Source of the DNA: Paenibacillus riograndensis SBR5
Lineage (GTDB): Bacteria; Bacillota; Bacilli; Paenibacillales; Paenibacillaceae
Length of the DNA stretch: 64,000 nucleotides
Assembly: GCF_000981585.1 (NCBI RefSeq)
Contig: NZ_LN831776.1
Coordinates: forward strand, 3,269,187 to 3,333,186
Direction: 5' to 3'
Shown here: piece by piece, positions 53,745 to 62,223 of the stretch
Layout of the letters: each line of letters begins with the position of its first letter
Position numbering within the stretch: position 1 is the first letter of the stretch
Program-made: the position numbers and the translations under genes
Notes under the pieces: generated by a model
Database searches by the model: none
What the model was told of the DNA's origin: nothing
What the model saw: only the letters and a program-made list of their open reading frames with translations

Positions 53745-53866
53745 TATCTTGACATTTCCGTGCTATATTAATTTTATAGTTAACGCAAGTAAACCATAGT
53801 TTTTTTTACATATGTGTCTCAAAAATTGTCTTTAAGTACCGGTGAATTTTTCACCGGTATTTTTGC
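53745..53866 (+). ncRNA. Possible small RNA: promoter followed by a terminator without a gene
   Basis: TTGACA near 53749 is followed 17 bases later by TTTTAT and by TATAGT. About 60-90 bases downstream comes an intrinsic terminator, TACCGGTGAA with TTCACCGGTA and a T tract (53837-53866). No open frame with a binding site lies between. The -10 match is weak, so the transcript is a proposal. Confidence 0.35.
53837..53866 (+). terminator. Intrinsic terminator with no upstream coding gene
   Basis: A 10-bp perfect stem with a 3-base T loop followed by ATTTTTG. On the minus strand it could also act upstream of the ABC operon leader. Confidence 0.8.
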
Positions 53867-54018
53867 GTTTGTACGCCTTTTTTCTGCCAGATGGGAGGTC
53901 CATTTGTGCTGCATTGGAGCAGCAGATTTCTGTACAGTGGGAAACTCAAACGATTGGGCAGGGAGCGCAGCACACTCCAATACGCTAAGCTATTGCAGGC
54001 AGGCTATATGGTGAAATG

Positions 54019-54395
54019 AGAGGTAGAAATACCTTTGATTTCGGCGCAGACAGGCTATGTGGCAGGATGAGAGGTAAAAATACCTTTGATTTCGGTGTGG
54101 ACAGGCCATATGGCGAAATGAGAGGTAAAAATACCTTTGATTTTGGCGCAGACAGGCTATGTGGCAGGATGAGAGGTAAAAATACCTTTGATTTCGGTGT
54201 GGACAGGCCATATGGCGAAATGAGAGGTAAAAATACCTTTGATTTCGGTGTGGACTACCCCATATGGCGAAATGAGAGGTAAAAATACCTTTGATTTCGA
54301 TGTGGACAGGCTATGTGGCGGAATGAGAGGTAAAAATACCTTTGATTTCGATGTGGACAGGCCATATGGTGAAATGAAAGGTAAAAGTTTCCAAA
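54019..54395. repeat. 51-bp tandem repeat array (7 full units plus a partial)
   Basis: The motif AGGTAAAAATACCTTTGATTT recurs starting near 54021, 54072, 54123, 54174, 54225, 54277, 54328 and 54379. Spacing is 51 bases, once 52. Units alternate between a GCAGACAGGCTATGTGGCAGG type and a GTGGACAGGCCATATGGCGAA type, so the higher-order period is 102. Each unit contains GGTA-AAAA-TACC and most contain CCATATGG. Frames stay open on both strands because 51 is a multiple of three, but no binding site or start supports translation. Confidence 0.92.
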
Positions 54396-54627
54396 GGAAA
54401 TAAAGAATATACTGGCCGCGCTTCATTAACGTTATCAGGCAGGTTGGCTGAAAATCAATCACGCTGAACCATACCACAAGTAGCGGCAAGTTTTTTGAAG
54501 AATAGCTCGCAGGAGCCTGTAGTTACAGCATAAAGACCTTAGAAGCAGGATAGGTCACAATGTGTAAACGGCTTATGCGAGCTTTTTTATTGCACTACAC
54601 AATGATTGGGTTTGAATGGTAGATTTA

Positions 54628-55176
54628 TTATTTAGAATAGGGCGCAATCCCCTTTGTATAGAGGTTGTCCACTAACCTGAAAAATTCTTCTGACGATAAA
54701 TCCTTTTCTCGCCGGAGCCAAAGACGAAATAAAGAAAGGGAGGTTGAGAGGTAAAACTCAATCAAGTACGGCGTGATGGAATGGTTTTGCGGAGAGTTAA
54801 ATTCCAAGCTATCCAAGGTGATCTCTCTTTTTAAGCGTTCTAAAAAACGAGTGCTTCCATAATCACCCAGGAGGGCACTGAGAATCGAGAGATACTCCCT
54901 TTTGTCCAAACAATGGAGCGCATTTTGGACCGTGTGCATAGATAGCTCTTTATTCGCCAATTCTTCTTTTATGTAGCTCAATAAATTATTTTCAACAAAG
55001 TCTAACAGTTCGTAAATATCAGAAAAGTATTGATAAAATGTACTGCGGTTATATCCTGACTTATTCGCAAGCTCTTGAATGGAGATTTTTTCAATCGGCT
55101 TTTGGCTATATAACTCACAAAAAACATCTATAAACATTTGTCTTGTTTTCTCCGTTGTTTCGGGCTGCTTTTTCAT
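54628..55176 (-). CDS. TetR-family regulator in an AT-rich island
   Basis: 182 residues. HTH is ISIQELANKSGYNRSTFYQYF (residues about 32-52, shown split by its turn). The C-terminal helices are of the TetR_C type found in Firmicutes. AGGAGG precedes ATG. It is divergent from the PanE-like gene. GC content is clearly lower and codons richer in A/T than in neighbours, as in the next gene. Confidence 0.88.
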   Translation of the reverse strand: MKKQPETTEKTRQMFIDVFCELYSQKPIEKISIQELANKSGYNRSTFYQYFSDIYELLDFVENNLLSYIKEELANKELSMHTVQNALHCLDKREYLSILSALLGDYGSTRFLERLKREITLDSLEFNSPQNHSITPYLIEFYLSTSLSLFRLWLRREKDLSSEEFFRLVDNLYTKGIAPYSK

Positions 55177-55268
55177 TTTATCCTCCTATTCGAACAAGAA
55201 TATCGTCCGACAAATAATAAAAAACTGATGGTTGATAAAGGAATAATAAAAATCTATCATCGTATTAT

Positions 55269-55280
55269 ACAACATGTTGT
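55269..55280. promoter_or_regulatory. Palindromic operator candidate between tetR and the PanE-like gene
   Basis: ACAACATGTTGT is a perfect 12-bp palindrome in the 145-base divergent gap. It lies about 42 bases before the PanE-like start, in a good position for repression. Confidence 0.5.
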
Positions 55281-55321
55281 CTGATGATTGAAAGGAAATG
55301 TTGAAAAATAGGAGTGGTTTT

Positions 55322-56233
55322 ATGTCAGCAAAACAAAATAGGGTTTTAATTTTTGGTGCAGGTGTGATAGGCAGCGCATACGCGATCAAATTCATTGAAG
55401 CAGGGATTGACGTCACTCTGTTTGCACGTTCTAATAGATTTACAACATTGAAAGAAAAAGGCCTGCAATATAATGAAAAAGGTGCGGTTAAATCTATAAA
55501 AGTAAATGTCATTGATACGCTTGAAAATGATGATGTATATGATTTTATTTTCGTTACCGTTCGTTACGATCGATCCGAATCAGCGCTGTTAGCATTAAAA
55601 GATAATCAAAGCAAAAATATTGTTACGATGATTAGCAATTCAAATGGATTTTCTTCGTGGCTGGATATTGTTGGAGATAGACTTTTACCAGCTTTCCCCG
55701 GTGCCGGCGGACAGATTAAAGAGGGGATTTTGTATGCCCGGTTTCCACCAAAGGTTCTGGTGGCTACTATGTTTGGAGAAATTAGTGGTTTAGTGACCGA
55801 ACGTACAGAAAACCTCGCAAAATTATTTGAAACAGCAAAACTTCCCTACGCAATTAATCAGGATATGAAAGCTTATCTAATCACACATTCAGTATCGGAC
55901 ATTGCTATGATTAGTGTTTTACATTCTGAAGATAAGATCATTGATGAAAAAACAGTTAAAACCAGAAAAACGGCACATAAAATAACAATCACTTTAAAAA
56001 CGTATTTAAAGGCAATCCAAAAAGCCGGCATTGCTATTAATCCATCTGTACTTAAAATTGTGCCTAAATTCCCTAATCTGATTTTGGATGTTTTCTTTAT
56101 GATATGGCTACGGACTAAAATGGTTAAGAATATGATGTTGCCGGATTATGCGATTAGTGCAAATAATGAAATGGTGCAGTTGAATAACGATTTATTGAAG
56201 TTTTTAAATCAAAATGATATCGATCCCGTGTAG
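55322..56233 (+). CDS. Ketopantoate reductase (PanE/ApbA) family protein
   Basis: 303 residues. The Rossmann motif is VLIFGAGVIGSAYA at residue 8; the FARSNRF stretch after strand two suggests NADPH preference; the C-terminal helical domain is diverged. The low similarity in the active-site Lys/Asn/Glu region and the adjacent TetR suggest a detoxifying or secondary role rather than pantothenate synthesis. TAGGAGTGG precedes ATG 55322. AT-rich, with frequent AAA, ATT and TTA codons, unlike flanking genes. Confidence 0.8.
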   Translation: MSAKQNRVLIFGAGVIGSAYAIKFIEAGIDVTLFARSNRFTTLKEKGLQYNEKGAVKSIKVNVIDTLENDDVYDFIFVTVRYDRSESALLALKDNQSKNIVTMISNSNGFSSWLDIVGDRLLPAFPGAGGQIKEGILYARFPPKVLVATMFGEISGLVTERTENLAKLFETAKLPYAINQDMKAYLITHSVSDIAMISVLHSEDKIIDEKTVKTRKTAHKITITLKTYLKAIQKAGIAINPSVLKIVPKFPNLILDVFFMIWLRTKMVKNMMLPDYAISANNEMVQLNNDLLKFLNQNDIDPV

Positions 56234-56394
56234 AATATAGAAAACCAGTCTAATACTTTAGTTGGCTATAATTGTTTTTTCCATGCCGGGGATTCCGTCT
56301 GGTGTGCTAAACTGGGAACAAGTGTGATTTATTTAACATTTGCTTATGAATCTAGCTTATGAATCTAGCTGACAACATTTCATGGAGGGGTTGC

Positions 56395-56934
56395 ATGCAG
56401 ACGTTTTTTCGCTATAACTGGATGGTTCGGGAAGAGTGGTACAAGTGGTGTGAGGATTTGACGGAGGAGGAGCTGCTGAAGCCGCGCGTCGGCGGGGTCG
56501 GCGGGATTCTGAAGACTCTGTTTCATATTGCCGATGTGGAGTGGAGCTGGATTATGGTGATGCAGGGCAAACCTGATTTTCAGGAGGATTTTGCCGGGTT
56601 CAGCAGCCTGGAGAAGGTAAGGGAGCTGGATGCCCGCTTCCGGCCGGAGGTGGAGTCCTTTGTATTGAACTGGAATGAGGGACTGGAACGGAAGATTTTT
56701 ACCGACACACAAAAGGATGGATCCGTGGTAACCGATGCCTGGGGCGAGATTATGCGCCATGTGATTGCCCACGAAATTCATCACATCGGGCAACTTTCAG
56801 TGTGGGCCAGAGAAGCCGGCAAGCAGCCGCCGTCCGCGAACGTAATCGGCAAGGGGCTTATGGACAGTTTGCCTGGCAGCTCTATACACGCGGAAACCAC
56901 AAATGCCGCAGGTCCACCCAGCCCTGGCTGTTGA
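56395..56934 (+). CDS. DinB-family protein
   Basis: 179 residues. Candidate metal ligands are H53 region (KTLFHIADVEWSW) and IAHEIHHIGQL near residue 130, which is the three-histidine pattern of DinB/YfiT proteins. The start ATG 56395 follows GGAGGGG. The C-terminus (SSIHAETTNAAGPPSPGC) runs 53 bases into the convergent SgrR-type gene, so the tail may be an extension past the family's usual end. Confidence 0.85.
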   Translation: MQTFFRYNWMVREEWYKWCEDLTEEELLKPRVGGVGGILKTLFHIADVEWSWIMVMQGKPDFQEDFAGFSSLEKVRELDARFRPEVESFVLNWNEGLERKIFTDTQKDGSVVTDAWGEIMRHVIAHEIHHIGQLSVWAREAGKQPPSANVIGKGLMDSLPGSSIHAETTNAAGPPSPGC

Positions 56935-58552
56935 AGGTTACGCCGCGCACGGAGGGCAGATAAGCGGTCTGGACCGGCTTTTCGTACAGAATATGCAGCT
57001 GATGGTCCTGCGTCAGCTTGTCCTCAATCCGCTTGAAGCCTCCGGCTCTCGCTCGGGGATCGGGCTCACGTGCGATCAGGTTCAGCATACCCTCTATACC
57101 GGAACGGATGCCAGGCTCCACATGCTCTGCCAGCGTCTGGTACAGATCGAACAGCCGCAGCTCCTCGTCCTGATCACGGAGCAGAGAGAAGACGATGAGG
57201 TCGGACTGCAGGCGCACAGGGCCTTTGAATTCCTCCGGCGAGACGGACAGGACGGTGCAGGCATAGCCGCGCCGGATCAGCCGGGAGGCAATATGCCCGG
57301 CATCCCCCAGATATTGCGGAATGGTAGCAATCTGCAGGGGGCCTGGCGCCAGCTCTGGAGTAGCGGGAGCAGAAGGCGATGCCGCTTCATCCAGACAAGA
57401 CAATATATCCGCGCGGAGCTGGGGATCGCTTAAGGGGCCGTTTTTTTTGGTGTTGCAGGTGACAAACTTGCGCACATAGGATTCAGAATGAATCCGGCTC
57501 CAGGAGGCGGCATCCGCTGTGGAAGGATTCGGGATGACATGAAAGGCAGAAGCCGTATCCGGCTGCACCTGCTCTATGCCAAACGGCACATAAAGAATTT
57601 CCACGCGGTCCAAATGGGCCCGCCCCTGATAATAATAAGGGAATACCTCCAGCACGCAGAGCTCCTCGCTTATCTCCACCAGCTTGAAGGGCCCGGTGCC
57701 AACCGGCCTCCGGCCAAAGTCACCCTCTGGACCGGATTCCATATCACGCGGAACAATCGCTGCCCGGCTGGTGCACAGGAACGGAAGAAACAGCTCATTC
57801 GGCTTCCGCAGAACGATGCGCACCGTGGTAGAATTCAAGGCTTCCACCCCGGTAATCTCCTTGAAAATGGAGCTGTAGAGCGTCCGCTGCGAGGTCTGCA
57901 TCAGCCGCTGCAGTGAATAGACCACATCCTCGGCGGATAGCACCTTTCCATGATGGAACAGGACTTCCTTGCGCAGGTGAAATGTCCATCCGGTGCGGCT
58001 GCCATCCACATCCCAGGCGTGGGCCAGGCCGGGAACAATGCCCCGTTCGCTGCTTCGCCCCACCAGTCCGTCAAAAACATGGCTGGATACAAAAGATTCG
58101 GCCAGCAGATTCATATACAGCGGGTCAAAGGTATGCAGCTTCTGGTTAACCGGAAGCCGCAGCGTATCAATCTGCTTGTTGCTGCGGATTTCGGAATGAT
58201 GCCCGAAATAAGCCAGCAGCCAGCCCTGCAGCGTATTCTGAAGCGAGGAGGAACGGGCATGTCCCCGAATGCCCTCGATGGCGCTGCCGACGTCCTTGCT
58301 GCTGATTGCCTGCTTCATGGACTCCAGGGCGATCTCCTCCGCATCCGCGAGGAACGTCAGCTTCGAGCGTTTGCCCCGGCCCCGGCTGGGGGTCCAGGTG
58401 ATCCAGGCCAGTCCGGCCATTTTATTGATAATATGCAGGGCATTGCGGTGGGTGCAGCCCAGGGTGTGTGCCAGCTCATCCAGAGTAACCGGAATTTCCC
58501 CCGGCCCTCCGTGATGGGAATGGAGCTTCAAAAATTGGCTGTGCAGCTTCAT
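56882..58552 (-). CDS. SgrR-type transcriptional regulator with solute-binding domain
   Basis: 556 residues. Residues 1-110 form a winged helix (VTLDELAHTLGCTHRNALHI then INKMAGLAWITWTPSRGRGK). The rest is an SBP_bac_5-type solute-binding domain (FDGLVGRSSERGIVPGLA, VLSAEDVVYSLQRLM, RPVGTGPFKL). The same fusion occurs in E. coli SgrR, which responds to sugar-phosphate stress. Here it stays in the cytoplasm and may read an oligopeptide or sugar signal. AAGGAG precedes ATG. It is divergent from the DUF4173 gene. Confidence 0.88.
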   Translation of the reverse strand: MKLHSQFLKLHSHHGGPGEIPVTLDELAHTLGCTHRNALHIINKMAGLAWITWTPSRGRGKRSKLTFLADAEEIALESMKQAISSKDVGSAIEGIRGHARSSSLQNTLQGWLLAYFGHHSEIRSNKQIDTLRLPVNQKLHTFDPLYMNLLAESFVSSHVFDGLVGRSSERGIVPGLAHAWDVDGSRTGWTFHLRKEVLFHHGKVLSAEDVVYSLQRLMQTSQRTLYSSIFKEITGVEALNSTTVRIVLRKPNELFLPFLCTSRAAIVPRDMESGPEGDFGRRPVGTGPFKLVEISEELCVLEVFPYYYQGRAHLDRVEILYVPFGIEQVQPDTASAFHVIPNPSTADAASWSRIHSESYVRKFVTCNTKKNGPLSDPQLRADILSCLDEAASPSAPATPELAPGPLQIATIPQYLGDAGHIASRLIRRGYACTVLSVSPEEFKGPVRLQSDLIVFSLLRDQDEELRLFDLYQTLAEHVEPGIRSGIEGMLNLIAREPDPRARAGGFKRIEDKLTQDHQLHILYEKPVQTAYLPSVRGVTFNSQGWVDLRHLWFPRV

Positions 58553-58666
58553 GCATCCAGCTCTCCTTCATTAAAATAGGAAACAAACCTTTTTTTCTTT
58601 CTCTTTTTCTTCTTATTTTATCAGCTAGAATCAGGATAAGAAAGTAAGAAGATGGAGGTATTTACC

Positions 58667-60202
58667 ATGGAAGATCAGACGGTACCGAAGCCGGAGCGGG
58701 CTTTTCAGGCCCTGGGGGCGGCTTTTCTGCTCGCAGTCTTGAACCAGTATTTGTTTTACGGTAAAATGCCGGGGGTTTCCTATCCGGTTTTTGTATGTTT
58801 GTATTATGTGTTTGTGCTCTACTTTGCCAAAGACAAGCTGCGCAAGCCCACTGTTGTCAGCTATATCTGGCTGGGGGCGATTATGCTGCTCTCTCTGACA
58901 TATGCCTTGTTCGCGAACTGGCTGTTCTTCGGGCTGAATCTGCTGGTCATTCCGGCGCTGATTTTATTACATATGACCTGCATGCTAAGCTATAAGCTCC
59001 CGTCCTGGAGCGGACCCCTGATGATCGGGGCGGCGGCGGAGCATTTGTTTGCCCAGAGCCTGCGGCACTGGGGGACAGCGCCACGGATCATCCGCAGAAT
59101 GTTCGGCGGGGGGAAGCTGCAGGATGAACGGAAGCAAGTGGTGATCAAAGTGCTGACCGGGCTGGGGATCTCTTTGCCGCTGCTGCTGATTGTAACCTCG
59201 CTGCTCTCCTCGGCGGACGGTGTGTTCCATGAGCTGCTGGCAGGGATTCCGCGGATGCTGGAACGGCTCTCCTTTGGCGAAGGGTTTGCGCGGCTGCTGT
59301 GGGTTCTCCTGCTGGGAACAGGCATGTTCGGCCTTCTCTGGGGTTTTGTCGATCACAAGGTGTATGTGTGGAACCCGAAGCCGGAGCTGAATATGGAGGA
59401 CGGGCCATCGGCGGAGCCGCTGAATGAGCTGCTTCCCCAGCCTTTGACGCTGAAGGTGGACCCGGTGATCCTCACAACTATTCTGACCGTTATCAATACG
59501 GTATACGTACTGTTCGTAAGCTTGCAATTCTCTTATCTTTTCGGTGCCTGGGAGGGCATTCTGCCGGAGGGCAGCACCTATGCCGATTATGCGCGCAGCG
59601 GTTTTTTGGAGCTGATTCTGGTGACTTCGATCAATTTCGTTCTGCTGCTCCTGTCCCTGCATTCGACTGGCCCGGCGGCAGCCCGGCTGCGCACAATCAT
59701 AAATACCCTGCTCTACATCCTGGTGCTCTGTTCTGTGGTTATGCTCTATTCCGCCTATTCCCGGCTGGCTCTGTATGAAGAGGCTTACGGGTATACGTAC
59801 ATCCGGTTTCTGGTGCATGCGTTTATGATTTTTCTCGGACTGCTCCTGGTGCTGGCGGCGGTGCGGATCAGCCGGGTGCAGTTTCCGCTGGCTCCGTGCT
59901 GTCTGGCTCTGGGGCTGTTCTCCTACGTGTTGATCAACTATATTGGCATGGATCACATTATCGCAGAGCAGAATATCCAGCGCTATGAGACAAGCGGCAT
60001 CCTCGACAGCAGCTATTTATCCAGACTGTCACCGGATGTCACGCCGCTGCTGGTCGACTTCAGCAAGCAGAACAACGGCAAGCTGGATGAGATTCTGCGC
60101 GAACAATGGGACAACCGGACGCAAGCCGCTCGGTCATGGCCATCCTTTAATGCAGCGAGGTTCCGTGCGGAGCGGGCGCTGGAGCATTATTTTGCCGAAT
60201 AG
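58667..60202 (+). CDS. DUF4173/DUF4153 multi-spanning membrane protein
   Basis: 511 residues with about eleven hydrophobic segments. The DUF4173 pattern is visible near the end (MLYSAYSRLALYEEAYGYTY, IRFLVHAFMIFLG). The C-terminal 90 residues are soluble and helical. Function is unknown. ATG 58667 lies 7 bases after GGAGGT; an ATG at 58652 overlaps that site. Divergent from the SgrR-type regulator, which could control it. Confidence 0.82.
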   Translation: MEDQTVPKPERAFQALGAAFLLAVLNQYLFYGKMPGVSYPVFVCLYYVFVLYFAKDKLRKPTVVSYIWLGAIMLLSLTYALFANWLFFGLNLLVIPALILLHMTCMLSYKLPSWSGPLMIGAAAEHLFAQSLRHWGTAPRIIRRMFGGGKLQDERKQVVIKVLTGLGISLPLLLIVTSLLSSADGVFHELLAGIPRMLERLSFGEGFARLLWVLLLGTGMFGLLWGFVDHKVYVWNPKPELNMEDGPSAEPLNELLPQPLTLKVDPVILTTILTVINTVYVLFVSLQFSYLFGAWEGILPEGSTYADYARSGFLELILVTSINFVLLLLSLHSTGPAAARLRTIINTLLYILVLCSVVMLYSAYSRLALYEEAYGYTYIRFLVHAFMIFLGLLLVLAAVRISRVQFPLAPCCLALGLFSYVLINYIGMDHIIAEQNIQRYETSGILDSSYLSRLSPDVTPLLVDFSKQNNGKLDEILREQWDNRTQAARSWPSFNAARFRAERALEHYFAE

Positions 60203-60322
60203 CAGCCTTCATCTGCGGCAGGCCGGGAGCGGGAGGGCTGGACGGATTACAGGGGAGTTGGCTGAGCCGCGCATGCTGTGTTACATTTAATGCATTCGTG
60301 ACCAAAAGTGGGGGAGCTGCCT

Positions 60323-61018
60323 ATGCAGTGGATTGCAGATCAGGACAAGATCCGGATGTTGGCCGGGCACAACGGTATGATGGAGATATTCAGCAGCGGG
60401 GCCATCTCCGGTATGGAGCTGCGGCGCTACAGTGACGGTGAGGCTATCTGCTCGGTAGGCGACCGGCTGGAGCATATGTTTATACTGGTGGAGGGGCGGC
60501 TCAAGATTCATACCCTGCTTCCTAACGGGAAATCGCTGCTGGTCCGTTTTGCCCGGCCGATGTCGGTAATTGGGGATGTAGAGCTGCTGCGCCAATATCC
60601 GGTCAAAAATGAAGTGGTGTCCATGGGCGAAAGCCTGCTGCTGGCGGCCGGAAGAGCGCTGGTTCTGAAGGAATTTGAGGAAAATACAGCACTGCTGCGT
60701 TTCCTGGTAGGGGAGCTGAGCCACAAAATGTATACGCTGGGCCAGACCACGGCACTGAATCTGCTCTATCCGCTGGAAAACCGTTTTGCCAGCTATCTGT
60801 TATCCCTGTTTGCGGACAGCGGCGGGCAGCGCGTGGAGGAGATCCGTACGTCTACACTTGCGGAAACGGCAGATTTGCTCGGGACCAGCTACAGGCATCT
60901 TAACCGGATCGTGCGCCGTTTTGTGGAGGAAGGTATTGTTGAACGCAAGAAGGGCAGCCTGAGTGTGCTGGACCAGGACAAGCTGGTTCAATTGGCAAAC
61001 GGCAATCTTTATGAATAA
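60323..61018 (+). CDS. Crp/Fnr-family transcriptional regulator
   Basis: 231 residues. Cyclic nucleotide-binding-like barrel at about 25-115 (SDGEAICSVGDRLEHMFIL, LLPNGKSLLVRFARP), a long dimer helix, then the Crp-type HTH (LAETADLLGTSYRHLNRIV then FVEEGIVERKKG). The layout resembles YeiL. The cysteine near residue 44 does not suggest an Fe-S cluster as in Fnr. GGGGGAG precedes ATG 60323. It may be co-transcribed with the DUF4173 gene, from which it is separated by 120 bases. Confidence 0.88.
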   Translation: MQWIADQDKIRMLAGHNGMMEIFSSGAISGMELRRYSDGEAICSVGDRLEHMFILVEGRLKIHTLLPNGKSLLVRFARPMSVIGDVELLRQYPVKNEVVSMGESLLLAAGRALVLKEFEENTALLRFLVGELSHKMYTLGQTTALNLLYPLENRFASYLLSLFADSGGQRVEEIRTSTLAETADLLGTSYRHLNRIVRRFVEEGIVERKKGSLSVLDQDKLVQLANGNLYE

Positions 61019-61078
61019 TTGCTATATAAAGCGAACTTGAAAAACTTACAAAAGGGAAAAGGGAAGTAGGGGAAGTTT

Positions 61079-61185
61079 GGAACTGTAGGAGCGTTAGCGA
61101 CCGCCTTTGTATCCGGATTTCATCCGCTAAAAACGGCATGAATCAAGAAATCTGGATACAACAGCGGCCGGAAGTCCAAACATTC
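61079..61185. repeat. REP-like palindromic intergenic element
   Basis: Arms TTGTATCCGGATTTC (61107-61121) and GAAATCTGGATACAA (61147-61161) pair with one mismatch around a 25-base loop. Flanking GCGTTAGCGACCGCC and CAGCGGCCGGAAG also look conserved in style. I have the impression of similar sequences recurring in Paenibacillus intergenic DNA; only one copy is in this window. Confidence 0.6.
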
Positions 61186-61312
61186 TCCGTAGTCCCGACA
61201 AGCCCCTAATGTAAATATCTTAAGTTCACTCTATATAAAGTCTGGAACATTTCAGTGATCAGAGATGGTGTTTTCACTGGAGAGTTCCATATTTGATGGG
61301 AGAGAAATAGAC

Positions 61313-61888
61313 ATGACAGCCAGTTCAAACAACGATATTAAATTGTCTCCGGAACAACGTGAGGGGCTGCTTGAAACTTTGAAAGCCCGTTTTGAGAAAA
61401 ACATGAACCGTCATCAAGGTCTTGAATGGGCTAATGTACAAGCAAAACTTGAAGCTCAGCCGGACAAGCTATGGCCGCTTCATGAAATGGAAAGGACTGG
61501 CGGTGAACCGGATGTCGTTGGTCATGACGAAGAGACGGGCGAATACATTTTTTATGATTGTTCAGCGGAAAGTCCGAAAGGCCGCAGAAGTGTATGCTAC
61601 GACCGTGAAGCGCTGGAGTCGCGCAAAGAACATAAGCCGCACAATAATGCGATAGAAATGGCGGCTGCCATGGGCATTGATCTTTTAACAGAAGCACAAT
61701 ACCGGGAGATGCAAAAGCTTGGAAAATATGATTTGAAAACGTCCAGCTGGGTGAAAACACCTGAAAGCATCAGAGCACTCGGTGGAGCCGTCTTTTGCGA
61801 CCGCCGCTATGACACGGTCTTTATGTACCACAATGGAGCAGAATCCTATTATGGTGCGAGAGGGTTCCGCGGCTCTCTAAGGGTCTAG
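61313..61888 (+). CDS. DUF4256 family protein
   Basis: 191 residues. The family pattern includes NMNRHQGLEWANVQAKLE, MERTGGEPDVVGHDE, YIFYDCSAESPKGRRSVCYD, EALESRKEHKP and CDRRYDTVFMYHNGAESYY. The family is common in bacteria and unassigned. GGGAGAG lies before ATG 61313. It is a single-gene unit. Confidence 0.9.
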   Translation: MTASSNNDIKLSPEQREGLLETLKARFEKNMNRHQGLEWANVQAKLEAQPDKLWPLHEMERTGGEPDVVGHDEETGEYIFYDCSAESPKGRRSVCYDREALESRKEHKPHNNAIEMAAAMGIDLLTEAQYREMQKLGKYDLKTSSWVKTPESIRALGGAVFCDRRYDTVFMYHNGAESYYGARGFRGSLRV

Positions 61889-62223
61889 GGGCAAATCGTA
61901 ATATTGCACATACTATTCATAGAATCGGTCCTCGATCAGCCCCAAGCGATATCTTATATTATTACCATAATTAGTTAGTTCATGGATAAGTCTCCGGGGT
62001 TCGGTCAGGCATCTTGCGCTTGCGGTTTGTTGTTCTGCATGGTTTCGCAGGGGGGATCGTTCTTTTTTTTGCATTTAAGAGGGGCCGGAGGATAGACCGC
62101 TAGCTAATTAGTAGACTATATATCGTAAAGGGGGCGGCAATTTAAGAAGTAACCTGGCAAACAAGAGTTTTATGAAAGCGCATACTTTTAAGCGGATCAA
62201 ACAATTAGGGGAGGTGGTTGTCC
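61889..62223. other. Intergenic region upstream of the large secreted protein
   Basis: No gene is seen in these 335 bases apart from the leader of the next one. It is AT-rich around 61950-61980 and 62100-62130 and contains the cre-like site and, directly before the start, GGGGAGGTGG. Confidence 0.6.
62173..62186 (+). promoter_or_regulatory. cre-like element upstream of the secreted carbohydrate-binding protein
   Basis: TGAAAGCGCATACT matches TGWAARCGYTWNCW at 13 of 14 positions and lies 38 bases before the start codon, where CcpA binding would block transcription. Confidence 0.5.

Noticed and set aside
54019..54395. CRISPR array
   Set aside because: Units are contiguous with no unique spacers and no cas genes are present.
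54016..54489. Open frames on both strands of the 51-bp array (repeats of NTFDFG or NQRYFYLS)
   Set aside because: They exist because the unit length is a multiple of three. No start signal, and the 52-base unit breaks the frame.
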